Positions 6,046-15,750 of a stretch of DNA of 61,743 nt are shown piece after piece. The notes under the pieces were generated by a model, which saw only the letters and a list, made by a program, of their open reading frames with translations, was not told the origin of the DNA and ran no database searches. Source of the DNA: Treponema sp. (lineage in GTDB: Bacteria > Spirochaetota > Spirochaetia > Treponematales > Breznakiellaceae); NCBI GenBank assembly GCA_009784935.1, contig WQXI01000012.1:1-61743 (forward strand), in the 5' to 3' direction. The position numbers and the translations under genes are program-made. The stretch's first letter is position 1. Each line of letters opens with the position of its first letter.

Positions 6046-8746
6046 GATGCCTTCTTGCGTCTTCTAGATGATTTACGGCGCAGATATCATTTGGATCTGC
6101 TTTTACTACTTCTTCAAAACGTTCAACAGCTGTGGCATAATCCTTCATATGGAATTTGCGCACGCCGGATTCAAAGATAGTTTTTGTTTCGAGCCTTAAT
6201 TGCTTATCTTTCGGCGAAAGCGCATCGAGCATATCAAATAACCCGACAACAACGTTAACCCCAGCCGCCTGAACCATACCGATAAATCTGTAAGAAAATT
6301 CTGATTCATTGCCGGCAAGCTGATTCATTGTGTCTCTTGTTATAAGCAAGCCCGAAGCTGTCTGCTTTGACAAGCCTTCTACACGGGAGGCAAGATTTAC
6401 GTTAGGCGAAATAACAGTGCTTGAGAGCCTTTCGTTTTCTCCGACAATTCCCATCATAACAGAACCTGTGTGTATACCGACTCCGATACTGATTCCGTCA
6501 ACTCCGATTGTTACTCTGGTTTTTTCATCGTTAACAAGCGTATTATAAAGCTCAATGCCTGCGCGAACGGCGTCTATACCGTTAACAAACAGCGCCATCG
6601 CAGCGTCACCGATATATTTGTCAACAAAGCCGTTATTTTTTCGGATGATCGGACCTGCTATGCTTAATACTTTATTTATAAATACAAAGTTTTCTCCGGC
6701 TGTCATCATTTCTGAATTAATCGAAAAATAACGAATATCAAAGAACAATACGGTTATATCCCGCTGAACGTTGTCGCCCAGTTTCATTTTGGTAATATCA
6801 GAAACTCCCAAGTGTTCCATAAATTGCAATGGAACAAACCGGATAGTAGATTCGTTAAGGCTTGTTATGCGATCAAACTGCCCCTGAAGTTCTTCTGCCA
6901 TGCTGTTAAGGCCATGGCTTACTTTTCCAAGCTCGTCACGCGCAACATACGATACACGCGCAGTCCTGTCACCGGATGCAATATTTGACAATACCCTGCC
7001 TGCAACAGACAGCTGTTTAACAATGGTAGAAATTAAAACGCTTAAAGCAAGCAAAATAGCTATACATACAACTGCAACTATAATTGCAACTTGTCCTCTT
7101 ATTTTGGCGTTTCCTATCTCGTACCCTGTCATATCAAGTCCAATCTCCAGCATACCGGCAATTTTTCCCTCGCTGTTATAAATCGGAGCTTCGGCAAAAG
7201 CCCATACGCCTGTAGACATTTCTAGGATCATCGCAACCGGCTGTCCGGTCATAAACATATCAAATTCTTCTCCGTCGAGCGGTTCATCCGGGCGGAAAAG
7301 GTTCATCTCTTCGCTGGAAATAACAACGATATACTCAAAATTATTTCCTTTGTAAATCGCGGCGTAAAAACTTCTGTTCCAAGGGTCGGCATTATATCCA
7401 ACCACATCTTTTATAAACGCAGAAAGTTTTTTGTATTCCGGTTTGTGTATGTCTTTTATAGAATTAATTTTTTCTATATCATCTCCGTCAACAAGCTTAG
7501 AAGACACTACCGCAATAGCAATCATTTCGTTAAATAATGCGTCGTTAAGGCGGTCTGTCATCATAGTAAAAGTTACTTCAAAAACAATTATAAACGCAAC
7601 AATTAATAACGGAATAATAACTACGGATTGTTTAATAAAAAGCGAGATATAGCGGTTCATAATTCCAATAAAAAGAATAATTAGTCCTGCTATAAGGAAT
7701 AAAACTGCCAGTATAAGTGAAATATGAATAAATGCTATTTGAAACCTCTCACTAGGAGGCAGTAAAAGTTCATCTTCGTAAGCTGTAAAACGCAAACCAT
7801 CGTACATCCAAACAACATCGCCGTAGACGCCTGCAAATGTGTTTTCATAAAAACCAAAACCTTTAAGCGCCGGCATTTCTCCCTGCGCCTTTAATGGTTC
7901 AAAATATTCGCCGGGGACAATGTGCTGTAAATCATTTCCTTTAATTCTAAATAAAGCGTTAGATCCTATATCAAAGAAAACAAGGTCATCATTCTGATCA
8001 TAATAAATGTACCATGGGTAGATGCCGCCTTCTTCTATGGTCCAGTCAAAAGACGCGCGAAGCACAGGACTGCCGCCGTCTATTACTTCGTATATATCGC
8101 CGTCACGCTGAACATACGCATAATTCAACATATCCTTAAGCACAAGCTGGGCAACAAGGAAATCTTCTGTTACAAAATGAGAAAAAGAAGACGATCTTAA
8201 ATCATCGCGGTAGGTATCGTATTCGTACATGGTAACTTTGTCGCGCTCTGTCTGGGAAAAAGTAAGAATGCCGTCATCGTAACGGAACGAACCAAACTGA
8301 TAAAACAAGCGCGGATTACTGTAAACATCCATATAACCCATGCGAATAATATCTTTTACAAAATTTCCGCGGCTGTCGTATTTTCTAATAATATCTCGTT
8401 TTGTAAGCAATGCGTCGTACTCTGCTTCTATCGCATACACATACAGGTTTCCTGCGTCATCTATAATTGTGTCTACGATTCTGATATATTCCTTAAATTT
8501 ATCTACATTGATGGTATAATTTATGGTTCCGTCAGGCGCCATACAGACAAGACGAAACGAGCCGCTGTCTATGACGTATAAATTTCCGTCTCTTTCAAAC
8601 TTAGCCATTGCAGGAGATTCAAACATTGTTGTCTGCTGAAAAGGCTTCATACTGAAAACATCAAAATTAAACGCGCACAAAGCGCCAAAAAGCAGAGATA
8701 CTGCCATACAAACGGCAAAAATCAGCCAAAGTGTGTTTTTATTCAT
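5999..8746 (-). CDS. Membrane sensor adenylate/guanylate cyclase (class III) with TPR
   Basis: From the chosen start the protein has 915 residues. It has a signal anchor (about 3-22), a long beta-propeller-like extracytoplasmic region (about 40-330), two membrane helices (about 340-360 and 375-395), a second extracytoplasmic sensor part, a further helix (about 552-575), HAMP, then the catalytic domain (about 655-825) and a C-terminal TPR (FHMKDYATAVERFEEVVK). Catalytic signs are DITVLFFDIRYFS (metal Asp) and DKYIGDAAMALF. Nucleotide specificity cannot be read safely. Start at 8746 is preferred: a TATAAT on this strand (8758-8753) ends six bases before that ATG; ATG at 8752 is the alternative. 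Confidence 0.88.
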   Translation of the reverse strand: MNKNTLWLIFAVCMAVSLLFGALCAFNFDVFSMKPFQQTTMFESPAMAKFERDGNLYVIDSGSFRLVCMAPDGTINYTINVDKFKEYIRIVDTIIDDAGNLYVYAIEAEYDALLTKRDIIRKYDSRGNFVKDIIRMGYMDVYSNPRLFYQFGSFRYDDGILTFSQTERDKVTMYEYDTYRDDLRSSSFSHFVTEDFLVAQLVLKDMLNYAYVQRDGDIYEVIDGGSPVLRASFDWTIEEGGIYPWYIYYDQNDDLVFFDIGSNALFRIKGNDLQHIVPGEYFEPLKAQGEMPALKGFGFYENTFAGVYGDVVWMYDGLRFTAYEDELLLPPSERFQIAFIHISLILAVLFLIAGLIILFIGIMNRYISLFIKQSVVIIPLLIVAFIIVFEVTFTMMTDRLNDALFNEMIAIAVVSSKLVDGDDIEKINSIKDIHKPEYKKLSAFIKDVVGYNADPWNRSFYAAIYKGNNFEYIVVISSEEMNLFRPDEPLDGEEFDMFMTGQPVAMILEMSTGVWAFAEAPIYNSEGKIAGMLEIGLDMTGYEIGNAKIRGQVAIIVAVVCIAILLALSVLISTIVKQLSVAGRVLSNIASGDRTARVSYVARDELGKVSHGLNSMAEELQGQFDRITSLNESTIRFVPLQFMEHLGVSDITKMKLGDNVQRDITVLFFDIRYFSINSEMMTAGENFVFINKVLSIAGPIIRKNNGFVDKYIGDAAMALFVNGIDAVRAGIELYNTLVNDEKTRVTIGVDGISIGVGIHTGSVMMGIVGENERLSSTVISPNVNLASRVEGLSKQTASGLLITRDTMNQLAGNESEFSYRFIGMVQAAGVNVVVGLFDMLDALSPKDKQLRLETKTIFESGVRKFHMKDYATAVERFEEVVKADPNDICAVNHLEDARRHLKDPSLSSVFVFGRK

Positions 8747-8813
8747 GAACATATTATACAAAAATTGCCTGCGATAGTATATAATAAAAGTAACAAAACT
8801 TAAGGAGCGGAAT

Positions 8814-9455
8814 ATGTCAGAACATATTGAAATTTTCAACGAAATATCGGAACTTCTTCAGAAAGGAAAAGCCAGAGATATTGTAGGATCTGTGCAAAAA
8901 GCTCTGGATGCCGGGGCACAGCCTGCAGATATTCTTCAAAATGCCCTGATGAACGGAATGAATATAATCGGCGGAAAATTTAAACGCAACGAAGTTTTTG
9001 TGCCGGAAGTTTTAATCGCCGCCCGCGCGATGAACAAAGCTACAGAAGCGCTCAAACCTGCCCTTGCTAAAGCCGGGGTTCAGCCTGTCGGCAAGGCGAT
9101 AATATGTACTGTAAAAGGCGACCAGCATGACATTGGCAAGAATCTTGTAAAAATGATGATAGAAGGCAAAGGCATTGAGGTCGAAGATCTCGGCGTAGAC
9201 TGCGATACACAGCATGTTGTAAATGTGGTAAAAGATACAGACGCAAAAGTTCTGTGTCTGTCTGCTCTGCTTACTACTACGATGGGAGCCCAGAAAGATG
9301 TAATTGACGCCCTAAAAGAAGCCGGAGTGCGTGATAAAATTAAAGTAATGATCGGCGGCGCTCCTGTCACACAAGGGTTTGCAGACGAAATCGGCGCTGA
9401 CGCATACACGCCTGATGCCGCTACTGCCGCGGATGTTTGCAGAACGTTTTTCTAG
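8814..9455 (+). CDS. Corrinoid (cobalamin-binding) methyltransferase protein, MtaC/MtbC type
   Basis: This 213-residue protein has the two-part layout of methanogen and acetogen corrinoid proteins: a helical cap (1-90, with NGMNIIGGKFKRNEVFVPEVL) and a B12-binding Rossmann domain with Asp103-x-His105-x-x-Gly108 (GDQHDIGKN), where His105 is the lower cobalt ligand. Such proteins carry a methyl group between a substrate-specific methyltransferase and a second one. AAGGAG lies before the ATG. An activator-like gene (9479-10552) and an MtaA-like methyltransferase (13825-14832) are close by, but no substrate-specific MtaB/MtbB-type partner is seen, so the methyl donor is unknown. Confidence 0.92.
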   Translation: MSEHIEIFNEISELLQKGKARDIVGSVQKALDAGAQPADILQNALMNGMNIIGGKFKRNEVFVPEVLIAARAMNKATEALKPALAKAGVQPVGKAIICTVKGDQHDIGKNLVKMMIEGKGIEVEDLGVDCDTQHVVNVVKDTDAKVLCLSALLTTTMGAQKDVIDALKEAGVRDKIKVMIGGAPVTQGFADEIGADAYTPDAATAADVCRTFF

Positions 9456-9457
9456 AA

Positions 9458-9486
9458 ACGAGCTATTTGTAATACGAGCTATTTGT
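9458..9486. repeat. Tandem 13-bp repeat at a convergent gene junction
   Basis: ACGAGCTATTTGT occurs at 9458-9470 and again at 9474-9486. The second copy contains the stop codon and last codons of the minus-strand activator gene, so the duplication touches a coding end. Confidence 0.75.
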
Positions 9487-10552
9487 TAAACGATATATTA
9501 TATTCAAATGCCGCGGCAAAATATTTGTCGACTGCAAGATCTATAGTTTCTGCATGCTTAATTATTTCACTGCAGCGCTGCAGAAAAGCATGATTGGTTA
9601 AACATTTAACCGCTCCTTTTAAACTTGTATTGCCGCAAATTTTTATTTTTTGCCGGCTGCCTGCAAACTCTTTCGGCAAAAGTCCTGTTTCTGCGGCGCT
9701 TTCAATGTTTAGATGAAAACCAATTCCTCCGGCAATATAAATTGCTCCAAAATCGTCAATATTTAATTTTGTCTTTCTGCACATTGCTTTAATGCCGGAG
9801 CATATGGCGCTTTTTGCAAGTTGAAACTGACGCACATCCTTTTGCGTAACAGCGCCGCCTGAGTATTTGCTTGTCAGCGCTCCTGTTTCATCGATTTCAT
9901 TACTGCGCCTCATTCTTGCTATTTCGTCAATAAAATCAGGCGCGCGCAAACCGCAGGAAATTTCTGACTCTTCAAAACATGGTCCTGCGGCGGCAGAACA
10001 GCATAATAACTTTTTTTCGCTTTCTTTCCATACAGCTATTTCGCCGTTTGTTCCGATGTCTGCAAAAAGCGCGTTCTCACCCTTATTTATAATTTCGATT
10101 AAAGCAAGACCTGCCGTTACATCCGCTCCTATAAAAGCGCTGATACCGGGGAGCAGAATAATTTCTTCTGCGGACAGAGAAAGCTCTGTTCCTTTAAAAC
10201 GGCGTTCTTGTAAAAACACCGGCGTATACGGCGCTTTTCCCATTGCTGACGGATCTATATTGCAAAAAAGATGAAGCATTGTTGTGTTTCCGCTGATAAT
10301 ACATTTATCAATAACAGAAATATTATTTTTATTTATAAAGCCCTTTAGTATATTTTCTGTTTGACTGTTAACAGTCTTATATAATTCCGGCAGTTTTAAG
10401 TTTTGCGCGGCGCTGATCCGGCTCATAACATCTGTGCCAAAACTGCGCTGATCATTTAAAGCGGAAAAATCATCCAGAATACTGCCTGTATTTAAATCTA
10501 CAAGCTGAGCTTGAATGGTTGTAGTGCCGATATCTATTGCCGTGCCGATCAT
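9479..10552 (-). CDS. ASKHA ATPase, corrinoid-activation protein (RamA-like core, DUF4445)
   Basis: The 357-residue protein has the actin/hexokinase-like fold of the C-terminal part of RamA-type activators, which reduce inactive Co(II) corrinoid proteins using ATP. Visible motifs are [16 protein letters not shown] at the N-terminus, [31 protein letters not shown] and [12 protein letters not shown]. Family members are usually over 500 residues and start with a ferredoxin domain; that domain is missing here, and no Cys cluster is present. The segment usually reading GPAFEG is GPCFEES. Its ATG overlaps the stop of the chemoreceptor gene (ATGA), so the two are translationally coupled. Confidence 0.82.
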   Translation of the reverse strand: MIGTAIDIGTTTIQAQLVDLNTGSILDDFSALNDQRSFGTDVMSRISAAQNLKLPELYKTVNSQTENILKGFINKNNISVIDKCIISGNTTMLHLFCNIDPSAMGKAPYTPVFLQERRFKGTELSLSAEEIILLPGISAFIGADVTAGLALIEIINKGENALFADIGTNGEIAVWKESEKKLLCCSAAAGPCFEESEISCGLRAPDFIDEIARMRRSNEIDETGALTSKYSGGAVTQKDVRQFQLAKSAICSGIKAMCRKTKLNIDDFGAIYIAGGIGFHLNIESAAETGLLPKEFAGSRQKIKICGNTSLKGAVKCLTNHAFLQRCSEIIKHAETIDLAVDKYFAAAFEYNISFNK

Positions 10553-12642
10553 TGCACCTTAAACTTCCCGACTTCGTTAACAAGAATAGAAATATTGTCT
10601 TTATTGTCGCTTGCTGTTTCTGTAACGCGTTTTACTGCGCTGCCAATCTGACTTGTTCCCCTGCTCATTTCTTTCATTGCGCCGGTTATTTCTGATGTTA
10701 CCTGTTCGAGGTTTTCGCTTTCCTGCATAATTTGGTGAGAACCTTCCAGCATTTCTAAAGAGCTGCCTTTAACCTGTCTTGTAAGCTCATTGAGATTGCT
10801 TATCGCGTCAAGTATCTGCTTGCTTCCTGCGCTCTGCTCTTCCATTGACGCCCTGATATTATCTTCCTGCTGAGAAACAATTTTTACGCCTTTGTCTATA
10901 TCTTCGAATTTTTCCAGAACAACATTTGTAGACATTGTTATCTTGTCTATGGATTCTTTAATTTTTTTAAGAACACCAGAAATTGTTTTGCTCTGATCGC
11001 TCGACGACTCTGCAAGCTTGCGGATTTCGTCGGCGACAACGGCAAAACCTTTTCCCGCTTCGCCTGCATGAGCTGCTTCTATTGCCGCATTCATTGACAG
11101 CAGGTTTGTCTGCCCCGCAATATTTTCCATTACCGAGTTAATTTCTAAAAGCCCTTCTGACTCGCGGGCGATCTCCTGAATATCAGAGGCAACTTCCTGC
11201 AGCCCGCCTCTTCCCGCATCTGACGCTTTCGCAAGACTGCGGACACTTTCGCTGTTTCTAACAAGTGTCTGCGTAACGCTTTCGATATTTGCAAGCATTT
11301 CTTCTATAGCTGACGAAGACTGAGCGACGCTTTCACTTTGGGATTCAACATTATCGGATAGTTTATTTATAGAAGAAATCATCTGTCTCATTGTAGAACT
11401 GGTTTCTATTACAGAAGCGCTTTGATTTTCCATGCGATTGTTGACATTAGTCATATTAACATCAATTTGATTCATAGCTTCTGCAGTTTGAATCATGTCG
11501 CCAGAAAGCTGTTCTCCGGTTTTAAATAAAAAATCGCTCTTTTCTTTAATAGTTTTTACAAGGTGCTGAATATTATCCATACACTGATTTAATGCTCCTG
11601 CAATGGCGCCTATTTCATCGATAGCTAAAATAGGATGGTGCTGAGAAAAATCCCCGTCACCAAGACGCGTTACAGTTTTTTTCATGTTTTTTAAACGCTT
11701 GCTCATCCAGCCTGCGATTTTTAATGCGACAAAAAGCCCTGCTCCGATAAATACAGCTACGACAATAATAATTATATTGCGCAGTATATTAATTTCTGTT
11801 AACAGCGACTGATGAACTGCAGTAAGAACAAGAACCATATCATAACCGGTTACATGAGCAAAGGCGCAAACCATCTTTGTACCTTCAAATATATAATCGG
11901 TATTTCCTCCTGCAGTATTTGAGATCATGCGCTGAACTGCTCCAGCGTGAGAAACCATCGCGGGATTTGTTTTTGCTAATTCCAGCGGATTTTCCAGAAT
12001 CATTTCCTGTCTTGTTGAATGCGCAATATATTCGCCTTTACCGCTAACCATAAAAGCATAACTATGCCCGCGGGCTTTTATACTTGTTATAAGAGAACTA
12101 AAATCAAGAGCGTTTGTGCGCGCGAGTAATGCGCCTATTACCATGCCTTCTGACTTTATGGGAACTACATAATTCATTACCGGATATTCGAGCCTTACAG
12201 CGCCTGCTGTCGGAGAGATAATATCGGAAATTGCTGTTTCTCCCCTTAGGGCGCGCTGAACATATTCGCGGTTCATAAGATTTGGATTACTGCCTCCAAG
12301 ATGACGGGCGTTACCCTGCAAATCTATGACTGCAAATTCATCAAAATCCATTTCTCTTGTATACGGAAGAAGAAGCTGGTATTGGCGGTCCCAATCCATG
12401 CTTTTCATATGATCGGTACTTGCAATTTCCCTTAAAATATCAAAGCGGTTTTGAATAAAAACCGAAACGAGATACGCGCCGATAGCTGCCTCGTTGGTCA
12501 TCCACCCTCTGGTGTTTTGTTCGACTATTTGCGTTGAGCTAATAACAGTTATAGCGCCGACAGTTATGGAAGATAAAATTACCAGTAAGCTAATGAGTAA
12601 TGTCAGCCTTTGTTTAATACTCATTTTGCTCTTTTTTTTCAT
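10549..12642 (-). CDS. Methyl-accepting chemotaxis protein with Cache sensor
   Basis: This 697-residue receptor has a membrane helix at about 11-33, a periplasmic double-Cache-like sensor (about 34-282, with [21 protein letters not shown]), a second helix (about 284-306), HAMP (about 307-360) and a signalling domain whose hairpin tip is [27 protein letters not shown]. Signal passes to CheA/CheW and the flagellar motor. AAAGGTG precedes the ATG. The stop codon overlaps the start of a corrinoid-activator-like gene, an unusual pairing that hints at sensing a substrate of methyl transfer (inference). Confidence 0.95.
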   Translation of the reverse strand: MKKKSKMSIKQRLTLLISLLVILSSITVGAITVISSTQIVEQNTRGWMTNEAAIGAYLVSVFIQNRFDILREIASTDHMKSMDWDRQYQLLLPYTREMDFDEFAVIDLQGNARHLGGSNPNLMNREYVQRALRGETAISDIISPTAGAVRLEYPVMNYVVPIKSEGMVIGALLARTNALDFSSLITSIKARGHSYAFMVSGKGEYIAHSTRQEMILENPLELAKTNPAMVSHAGAVQRMISNTAGGNTDYIFEGTKMVCAFAHVTGYDMVLVLTAVHQSLLTEINILRNIIIIVVAVFIGAGLFVALKIAGWMSKRLKNMKKTVTRLGDGDFSQHHPILAIDEIGAIAGALNQCMDNIQHLVKTIKEKSDFLFKTGEQLSGDMIQTAEAMNQIDVNMTNVNNRMENQSASVIETSSTMRQMISSINKLSDNVESQSESVAQSSSAIEEMLANIESVTQTLVRNSESVRSLAKASDAGRGGLQEVASDIQEIARESEGLLEINSVMENIAGQTNLLSMNAAIEAAHAGEAGKGFAVVADEIRKLAESSSDQSKTISGVLKKIKESIDKITMSTNVVLEKFEDIDKGVKIVSQQEDNIRASMEEQSAGSKQILDAISNLNELTRQVKGSSLEMLEGSHQIMQESENLEQVTSEITGAMKEMSRGTSQIGSAVKRVTETASDNKDNISILVNEVGKFKVQ

Positions 12643-12744
12643 TTGCGCACCTTTACTTTCTGCTGCTTTATATTCTAATATAAAATTAAATAAATGTCAA
12701 TATTTTAAAAAATTTGAAATTTTAATAGAAAAACTAATTATTAC

Positions 12745-12773
12745 TTGCAAAATTTTTCGAAATATAATACAAT
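12745..12773 (+). promoter_or_regulatory. Promoter of carbonic anhydrase, leaderless layout
   Basis: TTGCAA (12745-12750) and TACAAT (12768-12773) are 17 bases apart. The -10 box ends five bases before the ATG and no Shine-Dalgarno is present, so the mRNA probably starts at or next to the start codon. Confidence 0.65.
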
Positions 12774-12778
12774 AAACA

Positions 12779-13345
12779 ATGACATATAACGAAGCTTTTA
12801 ATCACCTAACTGAGGGAAATGCGCGTTTTACCGCAGGAAAACCGCGGCAAACACATGTAACGGCAGAATTACGTGAAAATCTGTTTAAAAACGGCCAATT
12901 CCCTTATGCAGCAATTGTATGCTGCTCGGATTCCCGCGCACCCGTGGAATTGATTTTTGATGCCGGTCCCGGCGAATTGTTCGTTGTCCGCACCGCAGGC
13001 AACATTGTAGGTCCTACACAATTAGGATCGCTGGAGTTTGCAGTAACTGTTTTAAAAGCGCCTTTAGTTGTCGTTATGGGACATCAGGCATGCGGCGCAG
13101 TAATTGCAGCTACCACAAATGGAGAATTCAGCCCTGCTTTAGGATCAGTTATACAGGAAATACGATGCTGTGCACCTAATGTTATTGGAAGCGATCCAGA
13201 CGTAATAATTGACGAAAATGTAAAATACGCGCTGTCTAAAATTGCAGAAAACCCGTTTATTTCCAAAGCGGCTGCGGAAGGTTCTGTAAAACTGGCAGGC
13301 GCAAAATATTCGCTGGAAACAGGAATCGTTACATTTTTTGACTAA
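12779..13345 (+). CDS. Beta-class carbonic anhydrase
   Basis: Interconverts CO2 and bicarbonate with one Zn per active site. In this 188-residue protein the Zn ligands are Cys49 (CCSDSR), His102 and Cys105 (MGHQACGAV), and Asp51/Arg53 form the catalytic dyad. RTAGNIV and LEFAVTVLKAPLVVVMGH are standard family segments. It has no export signal. It lies among corrinoid methyl-transfer genes, where CO2 supply for one-carbon metabolism would be useful, but that link is only positional. Its 3' end overlaps the EamA gene by four bases in convergent orientation. Confidence 0.95.
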   Translation: MTYNEAFNHLTEGNARFTAGKPRQTHVTAELRENLFKNGQFPYAAIVCCSDSRAPVELIFDAGPGELFVVRTAGNIVGPTQLGSLEFAVTVLKAPLVVVMGHQACGAVIAATTNGEFSPALGSVIQEIRCCAPNVIGSDPDVIIDENVKYALSKIAENPFISKAAAEGSVKLAGAKYSLETGIVTFFD

Positions 13346-13755
13346 AAAATCAGAACGAATGTCCCTATAGTAATTAATACTCCGCCGATTATGGTTTTTA
13401 AAGTGACCGCTTCTTTTAATACGATAAATGCAAGCGCCATTCCAAAAACGAGGCTTAGTTTATCTATCGGAATAACTTTTGACGCATCTCCCATCTGCAG
13501 CGCTTTGTAATAACAGAGCCACGATAACCCCGTCGCTACCCCTGATAAAATTAAAAAAACCATGTTTCTTTGACCGATACCAGAAATCTCATGCTGTTTG
13601 CCGGAAACAAAAACAATCAGCCATGCCATTACAAGAACAACAATCGTTCTTATCGCTACTGCAAGATTTGAGTTTACATTAGTAAGACCGGCTTTTGCCA
13701 GAATTGCCGTCAGCGCGGCAAATACTGCAGATAAAAGCGCATATGCTATCCACAT
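13342..13755 (-). CDS. Half-size EamA (DMT) family membrane protein
   Basis: This 137-residue hydrophobic protein has about five membrane helices. It shows family features: AYALLSAVFAALTAILAKAG at the N-terminus, LSWLCYYKALQMGDASKVIPIDKLS in the middle, and a C-terminal VLKEAVTLKTIIGGVLITIGTF. It corresponds to one EamA repeat; such single-repeat proteins are a known subgroup that would work as dimers. Substrate unknown. It is divergent from the MtaA-like gene. Confidence 0.85.
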   Translation of the reverse strand: MWIAYALLSAVFAALTAILAKAGLTNVNSNLAVAIRTIVVLVMAWLIVFVSGKQHEISGIGQRNMVFLILSGVATGLSWLCYYKALQMGDASKVIPIDKLSLVFGMALAFIVLKEAVTLKTIIGGVLITIGTFVLIF

Positions 13756-13788
13756 AAATTAAACGCTCCGTTAACAAATATTAATATA

Positions 13789-13817
13789 TTGAAAATTCTG
13801 ATATTCTATGATAATAT
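13789..13817 (+). promoter_or_regulatory. Promoter of mtaA-like gene, leaderless layout
   Basis: TTGAAA (13789-13794) and TAATAT (13812-13817) are 17 bases apart, and the ATG follows seven bases later at 13825. No Shine-Dalgarno is seen. Confidence 0.65.
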
Positions 13818-13824
13818 TTTAATC

Positions 13825-14832
13825 ATGAAACAAAACATGCGCAAGTGGCTAAATGAACAAAGAGAAGCTAAAGTAAAAAAACCTCTCCCTGTTCTGTCGT
13901 TCCCATGTATTCAGCTTATGGAAATATCGGTTAAAGATTTAATTTCTAACAGCGATACTCAGGCAAAGGGTTTAAAATTGATAGCCGATAAATGCGACAG
14001 CGCGGCTTCTGTAAGCCTGATGGATCTTTCTCTAGAAGCTGAATGCTTTGGCTCAGAAATAAAAGTATCTGATGACGAAGTCCCCACTGTTGTCGGTAGC
14101 GTAGTTACAGACATGGAAAGCGCACAGCGGTTAAAAACTCCTTCTATCGGCGCAGGCAGAACATCTATATATATAGAAGCTGCCGAAAAAGCTGTACAGA
14201 TGATAACCGACAGGCCTGTTTTTGGCGGAATAATCGGACCATTTTCACTTGCTGGGCGGCTTACCGGCGTTTCGGAAGCAATGATCTATTGCTACGAAGA
14301 ACCGGAAATGATGGAACTGGTTCTTAACAAAGCAACTGATTTTTTGATTGCCTATATTAAAGAATATAAAAAAGCGGGCGTTAACGGTATTGTAATGGCA
14401 GAACCTGTTGTAGGAATGTTGTCGCCGGATTTAGCAAAAGAATTTTCGCAGGGTTATGTAAAAAGAATTAATGAGGCTGTAAGAGACGAAGACTTTATCG
14501 TAATTTACCATAACTGCGGCAATTCTACGATTCAGATGATAGACTCGATACTCGCGACAGATTCAGACGCATTCCACTTTGGCAATGCGATAGATATGGC
14601 AAAAATGATGGAGTTTATCCCAAAGGATATAATCGCAATGGGAAATATTTCTCCCGCCGAACAATTCAGAGGCGGAACGCCGGAATCGATTAAAAACGCA
14701 ACTATCGAACTTTTAGAAAAATGCAGTAAGTACCCCAACTTTATAATTTCTTCCGGCTGTGACATTCCGCCGCTTTCGCCTTGGGAAAACATCGATGCGT
14801 TTTTTAAAGCAGTAAAGGATTTCTACGGCTAA
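13825..14832 (+). CDS. MtaA/URO-D family corrinoid:thiol methyltransferase
   Basis: The 335-residue protein belongs to the uroporphyrinogen decarboxylase superfamily in its methyltransferase branch (MtaA/MtbA/CmuA type). Signs are FGGIIGPFSLAGRLTG, GIVMAEPVVGMLSP, a Zn-binding HNCGNS (about 229-234) and a C-terminal SSGCDIPPLSPWEN whose Cys is the third Zn ligand. These enzymes move a methyl group between a methyl-corrinoid protein and a thiol. A true HemE lacks the His-x-Cys motif. In a bacterium without coenzyme M the acceptor or donor may be different (for example a pterin or homocysteine). The longer upstream start is rejected because the promoter lies there. Confidence 0.85.
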   Translation: MKQNMRKWLNEQREAKVKKPLPVLSFPCIQLMEISVKDLISNSDTQAKGLKLIADKCDSAASVSLMDLSLEAECFGSEIKVSDDEVPTVVGSVVTDMESAQRLKTPSIGAGRTSIYIEAAEKAVQMITDRPVFGGIIGPFSLAGRLTGVSEAMIYCYEEPEMMELVLNKATDFLIAYIKEYKKAGVNGIVMAEPVVGMLSPDLAKEFSQGYVKRINEAVRDEDFIVIYHNCGNSTIQMIDSILATDSDAFHFGNAIDMAKMMEFIPKDIIAMGNISPAEQFRGGTPESIKNATIELLEKCSKYPNFIISSGCDIPPLSPWENIDAFFKAVKDFYG

Positions 14833-14833
14833 A

Positions 14834-15130
14834 CTATCTCTTCCTGTAAATTTTATACTGCTTAAAGAGTTTGTCGTATCTGTTTGTTTTTGTTTTCTTT
14901 TTATGAACCCGCACAATGACTATCGATAAAAAAGCGATTGCAAGCGCAATGCCCGCAATTATAACAATAACATGAAACTGCAAACCGTCGTCGCTGATAA
15001 TATAATTATGCGAAAAACCAAGCAAACCCGCGGCTGTCAGAACAAGCACAGAAACAATAAATATAACCGCAAATCTCTGCGCCAGTTTTTTTGCAAAATC
15101 TCTTTTTTGTTTTTTGGTCATGTTCATCAT
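14834..15130 (-). CDS. Small two-helix membrane protein
   Basis: This 98-residue protein has a basic N-terminus (MTKKQKRDFAKKLAQR), two membrane helices (about 20-40 and 52-74) and a strongly basic tail (RVHKKKTKTNRYDKLFKQYKIYRKR). AGGA lies before the first ATG. No family is recognised. The gene is placed tail to tail with the mtaA-like gene, separated by one base, and diverges from the exonuclease gene. Confidence 0.6.
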   Translation of the reverse strand: MMNMTKKQKRDFAKKLAQRFAVIFIVSVLVLTAAGLLGFSHNYIISDDGLQFHVIVIIAGIALAIAFLSIVIVRVHKKKTKTNRYDKLFKQYKIYRKR

Positions 15131-15188
15131 TATATATCCTATAAACTATAACAGCAATATGGTATAATAGTATGCAACAGGACACTAA

Positions 15189-15743
15189 ATGGATTTTATA
15201 ACTATCGATTTTGAAACAGCAAAATATTCTCAAGAAAGCGCATGTTCCGTAGGACTTGTAAAATTTAAAGACGGCAAACCTATCGACACTTTTTATTCAC
15301 TTATAAGGCCTCCAAGCCTTTATATACGCCCCGATTTTACCGAGATCCATGGCTTAACAATCGATGATGTAAGAGACGCTCCGAGGTTTTCTGAAATTTG
15401 GGACGAAGGCATTAAAACATTCATAAAAGGTTTTCCGCTTGCGGCGCATAACGCGTCATTTGACATGGGTGTTCTCAAAGCTGTGCTTAACTGGTACGAA
15501 CTCCCTTTGCCGCAATTTTCTTATTTTTGCACCTGCAGGCTTTCCCGCAGAACATGGCCTGAGCTAAAGTCGCATGCTCTCACGGCACTGGCAAGAAACT
15601 TTGAAATAGTGTATGACGCTCATAACGCTCTTGACGACGCATTGACATGCGGTAAATTGGTTATAATGTCCGCAGAAAAATACGGCAGTTCCAGTGTCGA
15701 TGACTTACTTTCTGCGTCGAAACAAGAAATGCATTTGTTCTAA
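15189..15743 (+). CDS. DEDDh 3'-5' exonuclease (DnaQ/epsilon-like)
   Basis: The 184-residue protein shows all acidic catalytic motifs of the DEDDh family: Exo I IDFETA (near residue 5), Exo II AAHNASFDMGVL (about 95-106), and Exo III HNALDDALTCG (about 145). Proteins of this size act as stand-alone proofreading-type or RNA/DNA trimming exonucleases. A TATAAT at 15163-15168 and AGGA before the ATG give a normal leadered start. It is not fused to a polymerase or BRCT domain. Confidence 0.9.
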   Translation: MDFITIDFETAKYSQESACSVGLVKFKDGKPIDTFYSLIRPPSLYIRPDFTEIHGLTIDDVRDAPRFSEIWDEGIKTFIKGFPLAAHNASFDMGVLKAVLNWYELPLPQFSYFCTCRLSRRTWPELKSHALTALARNFEIVYDAHNALDDALTCGKLVIMSAEKYGSSSVDDLLSASKQEMHLF

Positions 15744-15750
15744 TTAAAAA

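Noticed and set aside
8747-8839. Longer start of the cyclase
   Set aside because: It would overlap the coding start of the divergent corrinoid gene and lacks start signals.
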